Positions 1 through 9,502 of a stretch of 64,000 bases of DNA are shown one piece after another (position 1 is the first letter of the stretch; every line of letters begins with the position of its first letter). The stretch covers positions 1-64,000 of the forward strand of contig CBDFKQ010000005.1 in the NCBI GenBank assembly GCA_965248855.1. Direction: 5' to 3'. Below the pieces are notes generated by a model. It did not search any database. It saw only the letters and a list, made by a program, of their open reading frames with translations, and was not told the DNA's origin. The position numbers and the translations under genes are program-made. This stretch comes from CBDFKQ01 sp965248855 (GTDB lineage Bacteria > Bacteroidota > Bacteroidia > Cytophagales > 172606-1).

Positions 1-2
1 CC

Positions 3-410
3 ATATCATTATTAATGCTTGCATATACCAATAGATTTTTGGCCATTGCAAGTTTAATTCGAAATCTTCACAAACAATATAATGAAGAACCCGATCCAAA
101 ATTATTAGAACAAATAAAAAATCTTCGTTTGAGGCTGAGGTTAATACAAAACATGCAGGCCTTAGGAGTACTTTGCCTGTTTTTTTGTGTATTATGTATG
201 TTTACAATTTATACAAATCATATATTTATGGCAATGATCTTTTTTGGGATAGCCCTTATCTTATTAATGTCTTCTCTTGTATTTTCGATCGTTGAAATAA
301 ATATTTCTACAAAAGCATTGCGGATAGAATTAAGTGATATTGAAGAAAAAATAGAAGTAAATTTATTTAAAAAAGTAAAAGCGGGTTTTAAGAGAGATGA
401 GATAGAATAA
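3..410 (+). CDS. DUF2721 family membrane protein, 5' end cut by window edge
   Basis: The reading frame is open to the left edge of the window (codons for I-S-L-L precede the first ATG at 15), so the true start probably lies outside. The visible part begins AYTNRFLAIASLIRNL, the conserved opening of DUF2721 proteins. A basic linker (LRLRLRL) and two adjacent hydrophobic segments follow at about residues 48-70 and 72-93, then an acidic, helical C-terminus. These are small inner-membrane proteins of unknown role, and nothing here adds a function. The gene runs away from the next one and ends about 100 bases before its stop. Confidence 0.7.
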   Translation: MSLLMLAYTNRFLAIASLIRNLHKQYNEEPDPKLLEQIKNLRLRLRLIQNMQALGVLCLFFCVLCMFTIYTNHIFMAMIFFGIALILLMSSLVFSIVEINISTKALRIELSDIEEKIEVNLFKKVKAGFKRDEIE

Positions 411-506
411 ATTAACGCTTTCCATAATTATTTAGGTTTAAGGATCATTAGCAATAATAGTTAAATTAAGCAGTTTCCTGATTATTAACAAATGTGAAAT
501 TTTTAC

Positions 507-1352
507 TTATTTTCTTTTTCTTATTCCCACAACATTTGCTATTTGCCAAAATCTATTATTTTTATCATCGGGGTTAAATCCTGTTTCATAACTTCCAACC
601 TGCCGGATTTTAGTGGTGTTGGTTGAAAGATAAAAAGAACTCTCCGGCCCACCTTCAAGATAGATCATTGTTTTAATATTTAAAGGCATTTTTAAAATCA
701 TATTGGTAAAGTTGTACATTGTATAAGGTGAACGACAATGGATAAAAAGTGCATTGCCATCTTTATCCATACCCATTACGCAAATACTCCAAATTTTTTG
801 ATCAATAAACCACCTATTTTTTTGCTTACAATCAATCATTCTTATCCCTTGAATTAATGTATTGTATTTCTTTTTGAGCAATTCAAAATTTTCGCAATTT
901 TCAATATCAGCTATCCGGAACCGTGGGACAGTAGAATCTTTAGGGTTAAAACAAATTACCATTTTATCCTTAGTGGCTTGTGTATTATTATAATGATCAA
1001 AATCTTTTGTATAACCTCTATTAGTAATGCCCGCCAGATTTGGTTGTGTAGCATCATTCCCATCAAACATACCTGCATTTATAGCCGCAATAAACTTTTG
1101 TTCCTTTGCCCAAACATCAAGTGGTCTGGTTAATAATTCGAATTTTTTTTCAGAAGCACATACCAAGTCAAATTCGAAATATTCGGGATCAATTTTTAAG
1201 ATTGTAATTTTCGAATCTCCCAATAATGATTTAACGGGTGCATTTAGTATTGCCAGTGATAGCCCTTTATCAAGTTCTTTCCACATTGCAGTTTGGGCAA
1301 CTATAGAAAAGCTCACAAAGAAAAAAAATGAAATGCAAAAATTAATTTTCAT
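507..1352 (-). CDS. Secreted phosphodiester glycosidase family protein (NAGPA-like)
   Basis: The 281-residue protein opens with a signal peptide ending at IVAQ (about residue 20). Two family signatures are visible: AAINAGMFDG (about residues 89-98) and YLEGGPESSFYL near residue 231. These match the phosphodiester glycosidase (NAGPA, DUF2233-like) family, whose founding member removes N-acetylglucosamine from phosphodiester-linked glycans. In Bacteroidota such proteins are exported and their substrates are mostly unknown. The gene stands alone, divergent from the GH3/beta-lactamase gene. The family assignment is firm; the substrate is not inferable from sequence. Confidence 0.8.
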   Translation of the reverse strand: MKINFCISFFFFVSFSIVAQTAMWKELDKGLSLAILNAPVKSLLGDSKITILKIDPEYFEFDLVCASEKKFELLTRPLDVWAKEQKFIAAINAGMFDGNDATQPNLAGITNRGYTKDFDHYNNTQATKDKMVICFNPKDSTVPRFRIADIENCENFELLKKKYNTLIQGIRMIDCKQKNRWFIDQKIWSICVMGMDKDGNALFIHCRSPYTMYNFTNMILKMPLNIKTMIYLEGGPESSFYLSTNTTKIRQVGSYETGFNPDDKNNRFWQIANVVGIRKRK

Positions 1353-1753
1353 TCTATTTAGTGTTTATAAGTTAATTTGATTTATTTAAAGATAATTTTT
1401 TTGATATTAAATGAGACCCGTCTTTACGTTCCTCTCCTATCCAAAAAAGAAAATAAAAAAATAAAACGCAAAAAATATTTATAATTATCAGTATATCGAT
1501 ATCAGTATATTCATAATTTAAAACCTATAACTATAAATGTTTTAATTATTTTTTATTAATATAAATAAATCCTATCCGATTTCTTTGATTAATGCACTCT
1601 TTTATCTTTCCTATTTAAAAATAGCGGTTTTCTATTTTTTATTTCTATTTTTAAATTCTTTTGTTTGTGTTTGGGCGTTTAGTACATTAATTTTTTTAGA
1701 TTTATTTCACAAATTACAAATATCTATAAAAGGATAAATCCTTAAGTTCAATT
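1353..1753. other. Divergent intergenic region, 401 bp
   Basis: This very AT-rich gap separates two divergent genes and must hold both promoters, although I see no clean TAnnTTTG element. It contains one copy of the dispersed CGATATCAGTATATTCATAA repeat (1497-1524), preceded directly by a partial copy (ATCAGTATAT). No open reading frame or RNA gene is apparent. Confidence 0.6.
1497..1524 (+). repeat. Dispersed intergenic repeat, family 1, copy A
   Basis: The core CGATATCAGTATATTCATAA is followed by TTTAAAAC. Closely related copies lie at 9044-9074 and 42212-42237 (plus strand) and at 59997-60026 and 59731-59760 (minus strand), always between genes. No coding potential. Confidence 0.65.
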
Positions 1754-4700
1754 ATGAGAATCCACTCCACCATTAAAGTTTTTTTTCCGGCTTTGGGCTT
1801 TTGTTTTATACTCTCTGCTTTTTCTCCAACGTATTTTAATAAATCAAATAAAGAAAAAAATATTTTATTAAGACGGGAAATCTGGGTTGATAGTATTTTT
1901 AATACCTTATCAAAAGATGAAAAACTTGGCCAGCTTTTTATGATTGCAGCTTACTCTAATAAAGATGAATTTAATTATCAAAAACTTGAAGACATAATTA
2001 AAACATATCAGGTTGGAGGTTTAATATTTTTTCAGGGAGGGCCGGTAAGGCAGGCACAATTAATTAATCGTTATCAAAAGGTTTCTAAAATTCCTTTATG
2101 GGTTGGGATGGATTTAGAATGGGGCTTAGGAATGAGATTAGACAGTACCATTAGTTATCCACGACAAATGACATTGGGTGCGATAGAAGATAATATGTGG
2201 ATTTACAAAATGGGTTCCGAAATAGCACGCCAATGTAAAAGAATGGGTGTTCAAATTAATTTTGCTCCTGTAGTAGATATTAATAGTAATCCTTTAAATC
2301 CTGTAATTGGTTATCGTTCTTTTGGTGAAAATAAAGAAAACGTAGCAAAAAAAGGTTCTGCTTATATGAAAGGCTTGCAAGACCATCAGGTATTGGCAAC
2401 AGCAAAACACTTTCCCGGTCACGGTGATACTGAAAGCGATTCACATTACAGTTTGCCATTAATTAATTCTACCAAACAAAGAATGAATGATGTTGAATTA
2501 TATCCATTTAAAAAATTATTTGCAGATAGTATTGGAGGTGTGATGGTTGCACATTTGCAGATACCTGCTTATGATAAAACTCCAAAACGGGCTACCACAC
2601 TATCTAAAGCAGTTGTTACTGATCTGCTTCGAAAAGAATTAAATTATAATGGATTGGCTTTTACTGACGCACTTAACATGAAGGGGGTTAGTGCCTATAA
2701 CAAACCGGGGGAGATTGATGAAATGGCTTTAGTTGCCGGCAACGATGTTTTATTATTTTCTGTAAATATTGCTGATGGAATTGCAAAAATTAAACAATCC
2801 ATTAAATCAAAAAAAATTAAACAATCTGATATTGATCTTAAAGTAAAAAAAATATTAAGAGCTAAATTTTTTACGGGATTACATAATTATCGACCGGTTG
2901 AAACAGCACACTTAATTGAAGATTTAAATAAACCTGAAGCACAATTATTAAAATCTCAATTATATGAACAAGCCATAACAGCAGTTAAAAATAAAGCGGA
3001 ATTAATTCCATTTAAAAATTTAGACACGAGCACATTTGCTTCTGTTTCTATTAATATCGATAAAAACAATGAGTTTCAGGAAATGCTGTCAAACTATGCA
3101 CCTTTTGATCATTTTTCTGCAGGCCCACAATCATCTGATGCTGATTATAATGTTGTTTACGATAAAATAAAAAGGTATAAAATTGTAATAGTCGGGATTC
3201 ATAAAATGAATAACTCTGCCGGTAAAAACTATGGCATTAGTCAGGCAACTCGTGATTTTATAAATAAATTAAATAAAAAGACAAAAGTGATTGTATGTGT
3301 ATTTGGAAATCCATACAGTTTAAAATATTTTGAAAATTTAGATTATTTATTTTGTGCTTATGAAGATGTAAAAGAAAGCAGAGCAATAATGCCACAAGTG
3401 CTTTTCGGTGGAACGAATGCAAGTGGAAAACTTCCAATTTCTACAGGAGTTTCTATAAAACAAGGTTGGGGTTTGAATTCACCTTCTTTGCGAAGATTTA
3501 ATTTTTCGAATCCCGAAAGCATGGGAATGGGTTCAGTATTTTTATCGGAAGTGGATACTTTAATAAATAAATCCATTAAAGATTCAGTCTTTCCCGGTGG
3601 TCAGATAGTAATTGCAAAAAAAGGAACTGTAATATATCAGAAATCATATGGCCATGAAACATATGATTCATTGCATCGAGTTTCGAACCACACACTTTAC
3701 GATTTAGCATCTGTAACCAAAGTAGCTGCTACACTTCAGGCAGTTATGTTTTTACAAGAAAGACAATTGCTGGATGTAAATGAAAAAATCTCTAAATATT
3801 TACCGGAAACTGTAGGCACTAATAAAGAAAATCTTTTAATAAGAGATGTTTTGATGCATCAGGCAGGGTTGATACCCTATATGGAACATTGGAAAAAAAC
3901 GGTGAATTTAAAAGACAGTAATGCACCCTACTTAAAACCGGAGTATTATAGTAATCAAAGAAATACTGTTTATCCCCTTCAGGTAGCAAATGATATTTAC
4001 TGTATTGCTACCATGCGCGATAGTTTATTGAAATGGACAATTCAATCTCCCTTATTAAAGAAAAATAAAAAGGGTCATTATGAATATGTTTATAGCGATT
4101 TAACAATGTATATCATGAAAGCAATAGCTGAAAGATTGTTAAATAGGCCTATAGATGACTTTTTAAATCAGAATTTTTATCAACCCTTGGGTTTATCTAC
4201 TATGATGTTCAATCCTCTTGATAAATTTGTAACGGATAGTATGGCCCCAACCGAAAAGGAAAAAACTTTTAGAAAACAAATTATTCAAGGTACTGTACAC
4301 GATCCCGGTGCAGCCATGATGGGTGGAGTAAGCGGCCATGCCGGTTTATTTAGCAACGCAATGGACCTTGCCATTTTAGCCCAAATGAATTTAAATAATG
4401 GATATTATGGCGGACAACGTTTTTTAATAAAAGGCACTATACCCCTTTTTATTAAAAATTATAATAAAGGTAATAGAAGAGGCCTGGGTTGGGATAAGCC
4501 GGAGCCTGCTGGAAGCGCAAACAGAAATGGTAATGCAAGTTATGTTTCTGATTTTGCATCACGTAATTCTTTTGGGCATTCAGGCTTTACAGGTACCATT
4601 GTTTGGATAGATCCGGATGAAGAACTGGTTTTCGTTTTTTTATCTAATCGCGTTTATCCAAACGCTGAGAATGGAAAAATAACCCGACAAGCCACTCGCA

Positions 4701-4768
4701 GACGAATACAAGATATTATTTACAAATCAATGATTAATTACAATCAATTGCACGCAAGTATAAGATAA
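1754..4768 (+). CDS. GH3 beta-N-acetylglucosaminidase fused to a beta-lactamase-type serine hydrolase
   Basis: This 1004-residue exported protein carries two enzymes. Residues about 45-380 are a glycoside hydrolase family 3 (NagZ-like) barrel with the loop KHFPGHGDTESDSH at 218-231, giving the Asp229/His231 acid-base pair of NagZ enzymes, and the nucleophile Asp305 in AFTDALNM. A GH3 C-terminal-like region leads into a class C beta-lactamase/penicillin-binding fold: S653-V-T-K656, Y780-S-D and H942-S-G. The signal segment is residues 1-25. Such fusions are known in Bacteroidota and presumably process peptidoglycan or muropeptides in the periplasm; whether the second half is an esterase, carboxypeptidase or lactamase cannot be told. 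A strong terminator follows at once. Confidence 0.88.
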   Translation: MRIHSTIKVFFPALGFCFILSAFSPTYFNKSNKEKNILLRREIWVDSIFNTLSKDEKLGQLFMIAAYSNKDEFNYQKLEDIIKTYQVGGLIFFQGGPVRQAQLINRYQKVSKIPLWVGMDLEWGLGMRLDSTISYPRQMTLGAIEDNMWIYKMGSEIARQCKRMGVQINFAPVVDINSNPLNPVIGYRSFGENKENVAKKGSAYMKGLQDHQVLATAKHFPGHGDTESDSHYSLPLINSTKQRMNDVELYPFKKLFADSIGGVMVAHLQIPAYDKTPKRATTLSKAVVTDLLRKELNYNGLAFTDALNMKGVSAYNKPGEIDEMALVAGNDVLLFSVNIADGIAKIKQSIKSKKIKQSDIDLKVKKILRAKFFTGLHNYRPVETAHLIEDLNKPEAQLLKSQLYEQAITAVKNKAELIPFKNLDTSTFASVSINIDKNNEFQEMLSNYAPFDHFSAGPQSSDADYNVVYDKIKRYKIVIVGIHKMNNSAGKNYGISQATRDFINKLNKKTKVIVCVFGNPYSLKYFENLDYLFCAYEDVKESRAIMPQVLFGGTNASGKLPISTGVSIKQGWGLNSPSLRRFNFSNPESMGMGSVFLSEVDTLINKSIKDSVFPGGQIVIAKKGTVIYQKSYGHETYDSLHRVSNHTLYDLASVTKVAATLQAVMFLQERQLLDVNEKISKYLPETVGTNKENLLIRDVLMHQAGLIPYMEHWKKTVNLKDSNAPYLKPEYYSNQRNTVYPLQVANDIYCIATMRDSLLKWTIQSPLLKKNKKGHYEYVYSDLTMYIMKAIAERLLNRPIDDFLNQNFYQPLGLSTMMFNPLDKFVTDSMAPTEKEKTFRKQIIQGTVHDPGAAMMGGVSGHAGLFSNAMDLAILAQMNLNNGYYGGQRFLIKGTIPLFIKNYNKGNRRGLGWDKPEPAGSANRNGNASYVSDFASRNSFGHSGFTGTIVWIDPDEELVFVFLSNRVYPNAENGKITRQATRRRIQDIIYKSMINYNQLHASIR

Positions 4769-4810
4769 AATAAAAAAGGCTTAAATTTAAATTCAAGCCT
4801 TTTTTATTTT
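4767..4810. terminator. Bidirectional rho-independent terminator
   Basis: A perfect 16-bp inverted repeat has arms at 4767-4782 and 4795-4810, each with GGCTT/AAGCC at the loop end and A- or T-runs outside. It overlaps the stop codon of the GH3 fusion gene and can also serve the convergent SDR gene. Confidence 0.85.
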
Positions 4811-4856
4811 ATGAGAAGAATTACTTCGAATTGTCAATTATATCCAGCCTAATTTA

Positions 4857-5672
4857 TTACAAACCAAAATTAGTCTTTATCATTTCATAAAAATCTTCAT
4901 TACTCATGTTTTTCCATGCTTCATACATGCTTTTCGCATCTTCCCCTGCAAGGTAACGAAGCTGATGTGAGCCATCAGTTGCTGCCGTGTAAATCACTTC
5001 AGCTATTAAATCCGGATTAGAACCGGTTAACCCCGATCTAAAAGCATCCCAAACTTTTTGTATAGAAATATCATATGGGGTTTTATCACCTTCATTAATT
5101 ATTGTATCTAAAGAGCGAGAAGCAAAATCAGTTGCTACTCTACCCGGCGCAACGGTTTTTACTTTTATATTAAATTCTGCTAATTCATAATTCATCGATT
5201 CTGATAAACCGTCTAAAGCAAATTTTGTAGAATGATATAAAGCATTGAAAGGAAATGTTATTAATCCGCCAATTGAAGTGATGTTAATAATAACTCCACT
5301 TTTATTCTCACGCATATTTGGCAAAACTTGCTGCATAGTTCTAATTGCACCAAACAGGTTAGTATTAAACTGACGCTGAATTTTTTCTTCTGAAGCCATT
5401 TCAACAGGGCCTATTAAACCATATCCGGCATTGTTGATCAATACATCAATACTGCCAAAAGTTGAAATTATTTCTTTAACGGTTGATTTTACATTCTCCT
5501 CATTGGTTACATCCAATTGATATAAATGAATGTTTTCATAATTTATTAATTCGGTTTCTTTTGCAGGGTTACGCATGGTGGCTGCAACTTTCCAACCATT
5601 TTTTGCAAATAATATCGCTGCTGATTTTCCAATCCCACTGGAACAACCGGTAATTATAACGTTTTTTGACAT
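4857..5672 (-). CDS. Short-chain dehydrogenase/reductase (classical SDR)
   Basis: The 271-residue protein has all classical SDR motifs: the nucleotide-binding TGCSSGIG (residues 8-15), the NNAGYG segment near 80-85 and the catalytic S133, Y146 and K150 (YHSTK). The fold and NAD(P)(H)-dependent alcohol/ketone redox chemistry are secure, but the substrate is not readable. The tail (residues 185-271) resembles the SDR subgroup often annotated as oxidoreductases with no known substrate. It lies downstream of the ABC exporter gene on the same strand (gap about 115 bases) and might share its transcript. Confidence 0.85.
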   Translation of the reverse strand: MSKNVIITGCSSGIGKSAAILFAKNGWKVAATMRNPAKETELINYENIHLYQLDVTNEENVKSTVKEIISTFGSIDVLINNAGYGLIGPVEMASEEKIQRQFNTNLFGAIRTMQQVLPNMRENKSGVIINITSIGGLITFPFNALYHSTKFALDGLSESMNYELAEFNIKVKTVAPGRVATDFASRSLDTIINEGDKTPYDISIQKVWDAFRSGLTGSNPDLIAEVIYTAATDGSHQLRYLAGEDAKSMYEAWKNMSNEDFYEMIKTNFGL

Positions 5673-5787
5673 AAAAGATTAATTAATTAGTTTGAAATGT
5701 TTTAATTAACATCGTTTATGAATCAATTATATTTTTTGATAAAAAATATAATTTTGTTTTTTTATTCGTATTGGATTTTATTACAAA

Positions 5788-7569
5788 CTACACATTCTCT
5801 ATTTCCATTTGTTTTTCGTTCAGTTCTTTATACATCCCATCTTGTAATAGAAGAGATTCATGAGTGCCTTGTTGAACAATTTTACCATCTTCAAGTACAA
5901 TAATATAATCAGCTATTTTTGCGGAAGAAACCCTGTGCGAAATAATGATTGAGGTTCTGTTTTTCATTATTCTTTTCAGGTTATTTAAAATATTATTTTC
6001 CGTCTTTGAGTCAATGGCTGAAAGAGAATCATCGAGAATAAGAATAGCAGGCTCTCGAACAATAGCTCTCGCAATAGAAATTCTTTGTTTTTGCCCTCCC
6101 GATAATGTTACTCCTCTTTCACCAATCATGGTATCAAACTTTTCCGAAAAATTTAAAATGTTTTCATACACGTCGGCATCTTTAGCAGCTTGTTCAATTT
6201 GAGCATCTGTGATCTTTACAGAGCCAAAGGCAATATTATTTTTAACAGTATCCGAAAATAAAAAAACATCTTGAGGCACAGTACCTGTTTGGCTGCGCAA
6301 TGAAGAAATAGAAAAATCTTTGATGGGTATACCATCAATAAATATTGAACCCGAAGTTACATCGTTCATTCTGCTTAAAATTGCAGCCACTGTACTTTTT
6401 CCTGAGCCTGTTGTACCTAAAATAGATAATGATTGGCCGGCTTTAATTTGAAAAGATAAATCTTGTAAGGCAACAATTCCTGAATCAGGATAAACAAATC
6501 TTACTTTATCAAAAACAATATCACCTTTTATCTGTTTTTCAATATTTTTTCCGGAAACGATATCCGATTTTATATCCATAAATTCATTAATCCTTTGTTG
6601 CGAGGCTGATGCACGTTGCACCATGCTTGTGGTCCACCCCAAGGCAGCAACAGGCCATGTAAGTTGATATACATATAATATAAATTCTGCAATGGTTCCG
6701 GCTGTTAAAGTACCTGCCATTACTTGTAACCCGCCTACATACACAGTTATTAAAGTACTTAATCCAATTAAACTGACAATTAAAGGTTGAAAAAAAGCAT
6801 CTATCTTTACCAGATCAAGTGAACGCTTTTTGTATTCATTGCTTTCATCCGTAAATTTTTTTACTCTATCCGCTTCGCGTGCATAAGATTTTATTACCCT
6901 TATTCCGGAAAAAGCTTCCTGTACAAAAGTGGATAGATCAGATAATTTTTTTTGAATCATATCTGATTTTTTTTCAATAACCGTATTAACAAAATAAATG
7001 GCAATTGATAAAAAAGGCAATGGAAACAAAACAAATAAAGTCAGCTTTACATTTACTGATAGCATGTAAGAGATAACCAAAATAAATAAAACTATCAAAT
7101 TTAAACCATACATTATTGCAGGGCCAACATACATCCTTACCCTGCTTACATCTTCCGAAATTCTTGCCATTAAATCGCCCGTATTATGCTGACGATAAAA
7201 ACTCAATGGCAATACTTGATAATGAGCATAAATATCATTTTTTAAATCGTATTCAATTAATCGAGACATAACAATGAGGGTTTGCCTTACAAAAAATAAA
7301 AAAATCCCTTTCAGTAATGCCATCAATAAAATAACTACTCCATACACTACAATGCTTTTACTAAAAATACCAAATAATGCCGATTGAATATTAAAACCGG
7401 TATAAATATGATAGACATCCAGTGTTTCTCTTACCAAATCAAATGCATAACGCACAATACGAGCCGGAATGACGGCAAAAAGATTTGAAATAATTATAAA
7501 AATAACACCTAATAGTAAGTGCCATTTATATCGTAAAATGTATTTGTTTAATACTGCTAAATGTTTCAA
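5788..7569 (-). CDS. ABC exporter half-transporter (permease fused to ATPase)
   Basis: The 593-residue protein has an N-terminal six-helix exporter domain (about residues 15-320) and a C-terminal ATPase. The ATPase shows Walker A GTTGSGKS with Lys391, signature LSGGQKQR, Walker B ILILDDSLSAID and the H-loop IIISHRVS. This is the type IV exporter layout of MsbA, LmrA and YheI relatives, working as a dimer in the inner membrane to move lipids or drugs outward. A single gene suggests a homodimer. The permease has no fused peptidase. The substrate is unknown. Confidence 0.9.
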   Translation of the reverse strand: MKHLAVLNKYILRYKWHLLLGVIFIIISNLFAVIPARIVRYAFDLVRETLDVYHIYTGFNIQSALFGIFSKSIVVYGVVILLMALLKGIFLFFVRQTLIVMSRLIEYDLKNDIYAHYQVLPLSFYRQHNTGDLMARISEDVSRVRMYVGPAIMYGLNLIVLFILVISYMLSVNVKLTLFVLFPLPFLSIAIYFVNTVIEKKSDMIQKKLSDLSTFVQEAFSGIRVIKSYAREADRVKKFTDESNEYKKRSLDLVKIDAFFQPLIVSLIGLSTLITVYVGGLQVMAGTLTAGTIAEFILYVYQLTWPVAALGWTTSMVQRASASQQRINEFMDIKSDIVSGKNIEKQIKGDIVFDKVRFVYPDSGIVALQDLSFQIKAGQSLSILGTTGSGKSTVAAILSRMNDVTSGSIFIDGIPIKDFSISSLRSQTGTVPQDVFLFSDTVKNNIAFGSVKITDAQIEQAAKDADVYENILNFSEKFDTMIGERGVTLSGGQKQRISIARAIVREPAILILDDSLSAIDSKTENNILNNLKRIMKNRTSIIISHRVSSAKIADYIIVLEDGKIVQQGTHESLLLQDGMYKELNEKQMEIENV

Positions 7570-7743
7570 ATTATATTACAAATAATGTTTATATAAAAAT
7601 CTTTGATATTATTATTAGTTATACTGCAATTGATTTTTAAAAGTTCATTCTCACCAATTCTAATAAATTATTTTTTTCTTATTTATTGAGTGCCTGTATT
7701 TATAAATAATATCAATAAAATATTTCATAATCATAATTCTCTT

Positions 7744-7751
7744 TATATTTG
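7744..7751 (+). promoter_or_regulatory. Bacteroidota-type -7 promoter element for nusB
   Basis: TATATTTG matches the TAnnTTTG element. Transcription would start near 7757, after the in-frame ATG-like codons further upstream, which supports the nusB start at 7807. I see no clear TTG element at the usual distance. Confidence 0.55.
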
Positions 7752-7806
7752 CACTTTATTTTTTCAAACAAAATTATATATTTTTTTCGTTCTTTATTTA
7801 CGATTC

Positions 7807-8970
7807 ATGCTTAACAGACGGACTTTAAGAATAAAAGCAATGCAGGCGTTATATGGTTTTAAGCAATGTGAAAATGCAAATTATTATTTGGCGCTTGATC
7901 AAATCAGTGATTCATTTTCGTTGTCTGAAAAGCCACTTGACAAGCAGAAAGCAGAGGGCTATAAACAACTTGCCTGTTTATTTTTTGAAGAAAATTTTCA
8001 AAACCATACTGTTCTGCAAAATGATTTACCCGATTTAGCTTTTAAACCTGCACTTGACGCAATTAATTTTTATCAGAATATGGTAAAAAAAGATAAAGAT
8101 GCTTTTGGAAGGCAAATGGTGAACGCAGTAGATAATTTGTATTTTGAGTATCTGTTAATGCTAAATTTATTAATCGAATTAGGAGCTTGTGCAAAGAATA
8201 CTTCCGTAGAGAAAGCTTCAAAAAAGAGTCAATTTGTAAATGTGGCTATCAATGAAAGTGTTTTTTTAGAAAATAAAGTAATTGTTGCTTTAAAAAACTT
8301 TCGTCAGCTTGAAATTTTATTTATAAAACACAATGCCAATTGGAGTGATCAGAAACCATTTGTTAAAAAATTCTATAAAAATGTTGTAAGGGTCGATGAA
8401 ACGTTCATTGAATATTTAAAGGAAGAAAACCCTTCATTGGAATCAGACAAAAAAGTTATTGATTATATTGTTAAAAAGCTTTTTTTTAAACATGATATGA
8501 TGGTAACATTTTTCGACGAAAAAGACATTAATTGGGTCGAAAATGATGATATTCTTAAAAGTATGGTTCTCCGAACTATTAAATCGATTGGCGATAACGA
8601 GGTGATAGAACTATCTGAATTATCAAAAACTTGGGAAGAAGATAAAGAATTTTTCATAGATTTATACAAATATACATTAGAAGAAGATAATAAATGGGAA
8701 AACCTTGTTGCAGAAAATATTAAAAACTGGGATATTGAAAGGGTTTCTCTTACCGATAGGGTAATGATAAAAATGGCTTTAGCCGAAATGATACATTTTT
8801 CAAGTATACCCGTTAAGGTAACTATAAATGAATATATAGAAATAGCTAAAATTTACAGTACTCCAAAAAGTAAACAGTTTATTAATGGAATGCTTGATGT
8901 ACTTAGCCAAGAATTGATAAATCAAAAAGTAATAAGGAAAAGTGGAAGAGGATTGATTGATAATAAATAA
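7807..8970 (+). CDS. nusB: Transcription antitermination factor NusB, long Bacteroidota form
   Basis: I place the start at 7807 (MLNRRTLRIKAMQALYGF), because the frame upstream of it is low-complexity and the promoter element at 7744-7751 lies inside it. The protein is then 387 residues, far longer than the roughly 140 of Escherichia coli NusB. The N-terminal R-R-x-L-R-x-K-A-M-Q-A-L-Y helix and the C-terminal IERVSLTDRVMIKMALAEM...KVTINEYIEIAKIYSTPKSKQF section (quoted in parts) are the NusB core; the middle is a helical insertion. NusB works with NusE/S10 on rRNA boxA sequences. It heads the housekeeping cluster that follows. Confidence 0.88.
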   Translation: MLNRRTLRIKAMQALYGFKQCENANYYLALDQISDSFSLSEKPLDKQKAEGYKQLACLFFEENFQNHTVLQNDLPDLAFKPALDAINFYQNMVKKDKDAFGRQMVNAVDNLYFEYLLMLNLLIELGACAKNTSVEKASKKSQFVNVAINESVFLENKVIVALKNFRQLEILFIKHNANWSDQKPFVKKFYKNVVRVDETFIEYLKEENPSLESDKKVIDYIVKKLFFKHDMMVTFFDEKDINWVENDDILKSMVLRTIKSIGDNEVIELSELSKTWEEDKEFFIDLYKYTLEEDNKWENLVAENIKNWDIERVSLTDRVMIKMALAEMIHFSSIPVKVTINEYIEIAKIYSTPKSKQFINGMLDVLSQELINQKVIRKSGRGLIDNK

Positions 8971-9016
8971 GAGAAGAGTGACAATAGATGAAAGACAAAA
9001 GATAAGAGATAAGAAA
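8971..9016 (+). repeat. Purine-rich dispersed repeat, family 2 (GACAAGAGA-like), copy 1
   Basis: Reading GAGTGACAATAGATGAAAGA and onward to ATAAGAGATAAGAAA, this tract directly follows the nusB stop. Similar tracts lie between sbcD and sbcC (16061-16095) and, inverted, before the MoxR gene (23112-23150). Confidence 0.5.
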
Positions 9017-9043
9017 TTTTTTAAAATAAAAATATCAAAAAAA

Positions 9044-9074
9044 CGATATCAGTATATTCATAAAGTTTTAAACT
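9044..9074 (+). repeat. Dispersed intergenic repeat, family 1, copy B
   Basis: The core CGATATCAGTATATTCATAA is identical to copy A, followed by AGTTTTAAAC, and preceded by a run of A as in copy D (59997-60026). It lies between nusB and the YtxH gene. Confidence 0.65.
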
Positions 9075-9173
9075 GATTTAGGAAAGCATCTTTTATTAAA
9101 TATTTGCGTAATTATTTAAACAAGTATTTAGAAATTAACACTATTGCAAATTAAAATTTAAATTATAAAAATC

Positions 9174-9473
9174 ATGGGAAAAAGAGCACGTTCGTTATTT
9201 GCTTTTACAACAGGGATTGCTGTTGGAACTATAATTGGGATTTTATATGCACCTGATAAAGGAAGTAATACCAGAAACAAAGTTACCTTTAAATTAGGCA
9301 GGTATCGTGAAAGATTAAAAGATTTGGTTGAACAATTGGCTGAACAAGACAGAGAGCATTATAATGAAGCTAAAACAGAAGGGCAAAAAGTAGTTAATGA
9401 AGCAAAGGTAAAAGCAGAAAGACTTTTAACAGATGTTGAAGATATGATAAACCACATTAAAAATAAAAATTAG
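9174..9473 (+). CDS. YtxH domain-containing small membrane protein
   Basis: The 99-residue protein starts MGKRARSLFAFTTGIAVG, a single membrane segment (about residues 7-27) ending in LYAPDKGSNTR. That A-P-x-x-G motif with a following amphipathic charged helix defines the YtxH family. The remainder is a long helix rich in E, K and A, probably a coiled coil. Family members are general-stress-linked membrane proteins of unknown mechanism in Firmicutes and Bacteroidota. It precedes the DUF1573 lipoprotein by 29 bases and is probably co-transcribed with it. Confidence 0.85.
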   Translation: MGKRARSLFAFTTGIAVGTIIGILYAPDKGSNTRNKVTFKLGRYRERLKDLVEQLAEQDREHYNEAKTEGQKVVNEAKVKAERLLTDVEDMINHIKNKN

Positions 9474-9502
9474 TTATTATAGAATTTAACAGGCATTAAT
9501 AA

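Noticed and set aside
7690..7806. Longer N-terminus for NusB starting at 7690
   Set aside because: The added residues are low-complexity Phe/Leu/Asn-rich sequence, and a promoter element lies inside the stretch.
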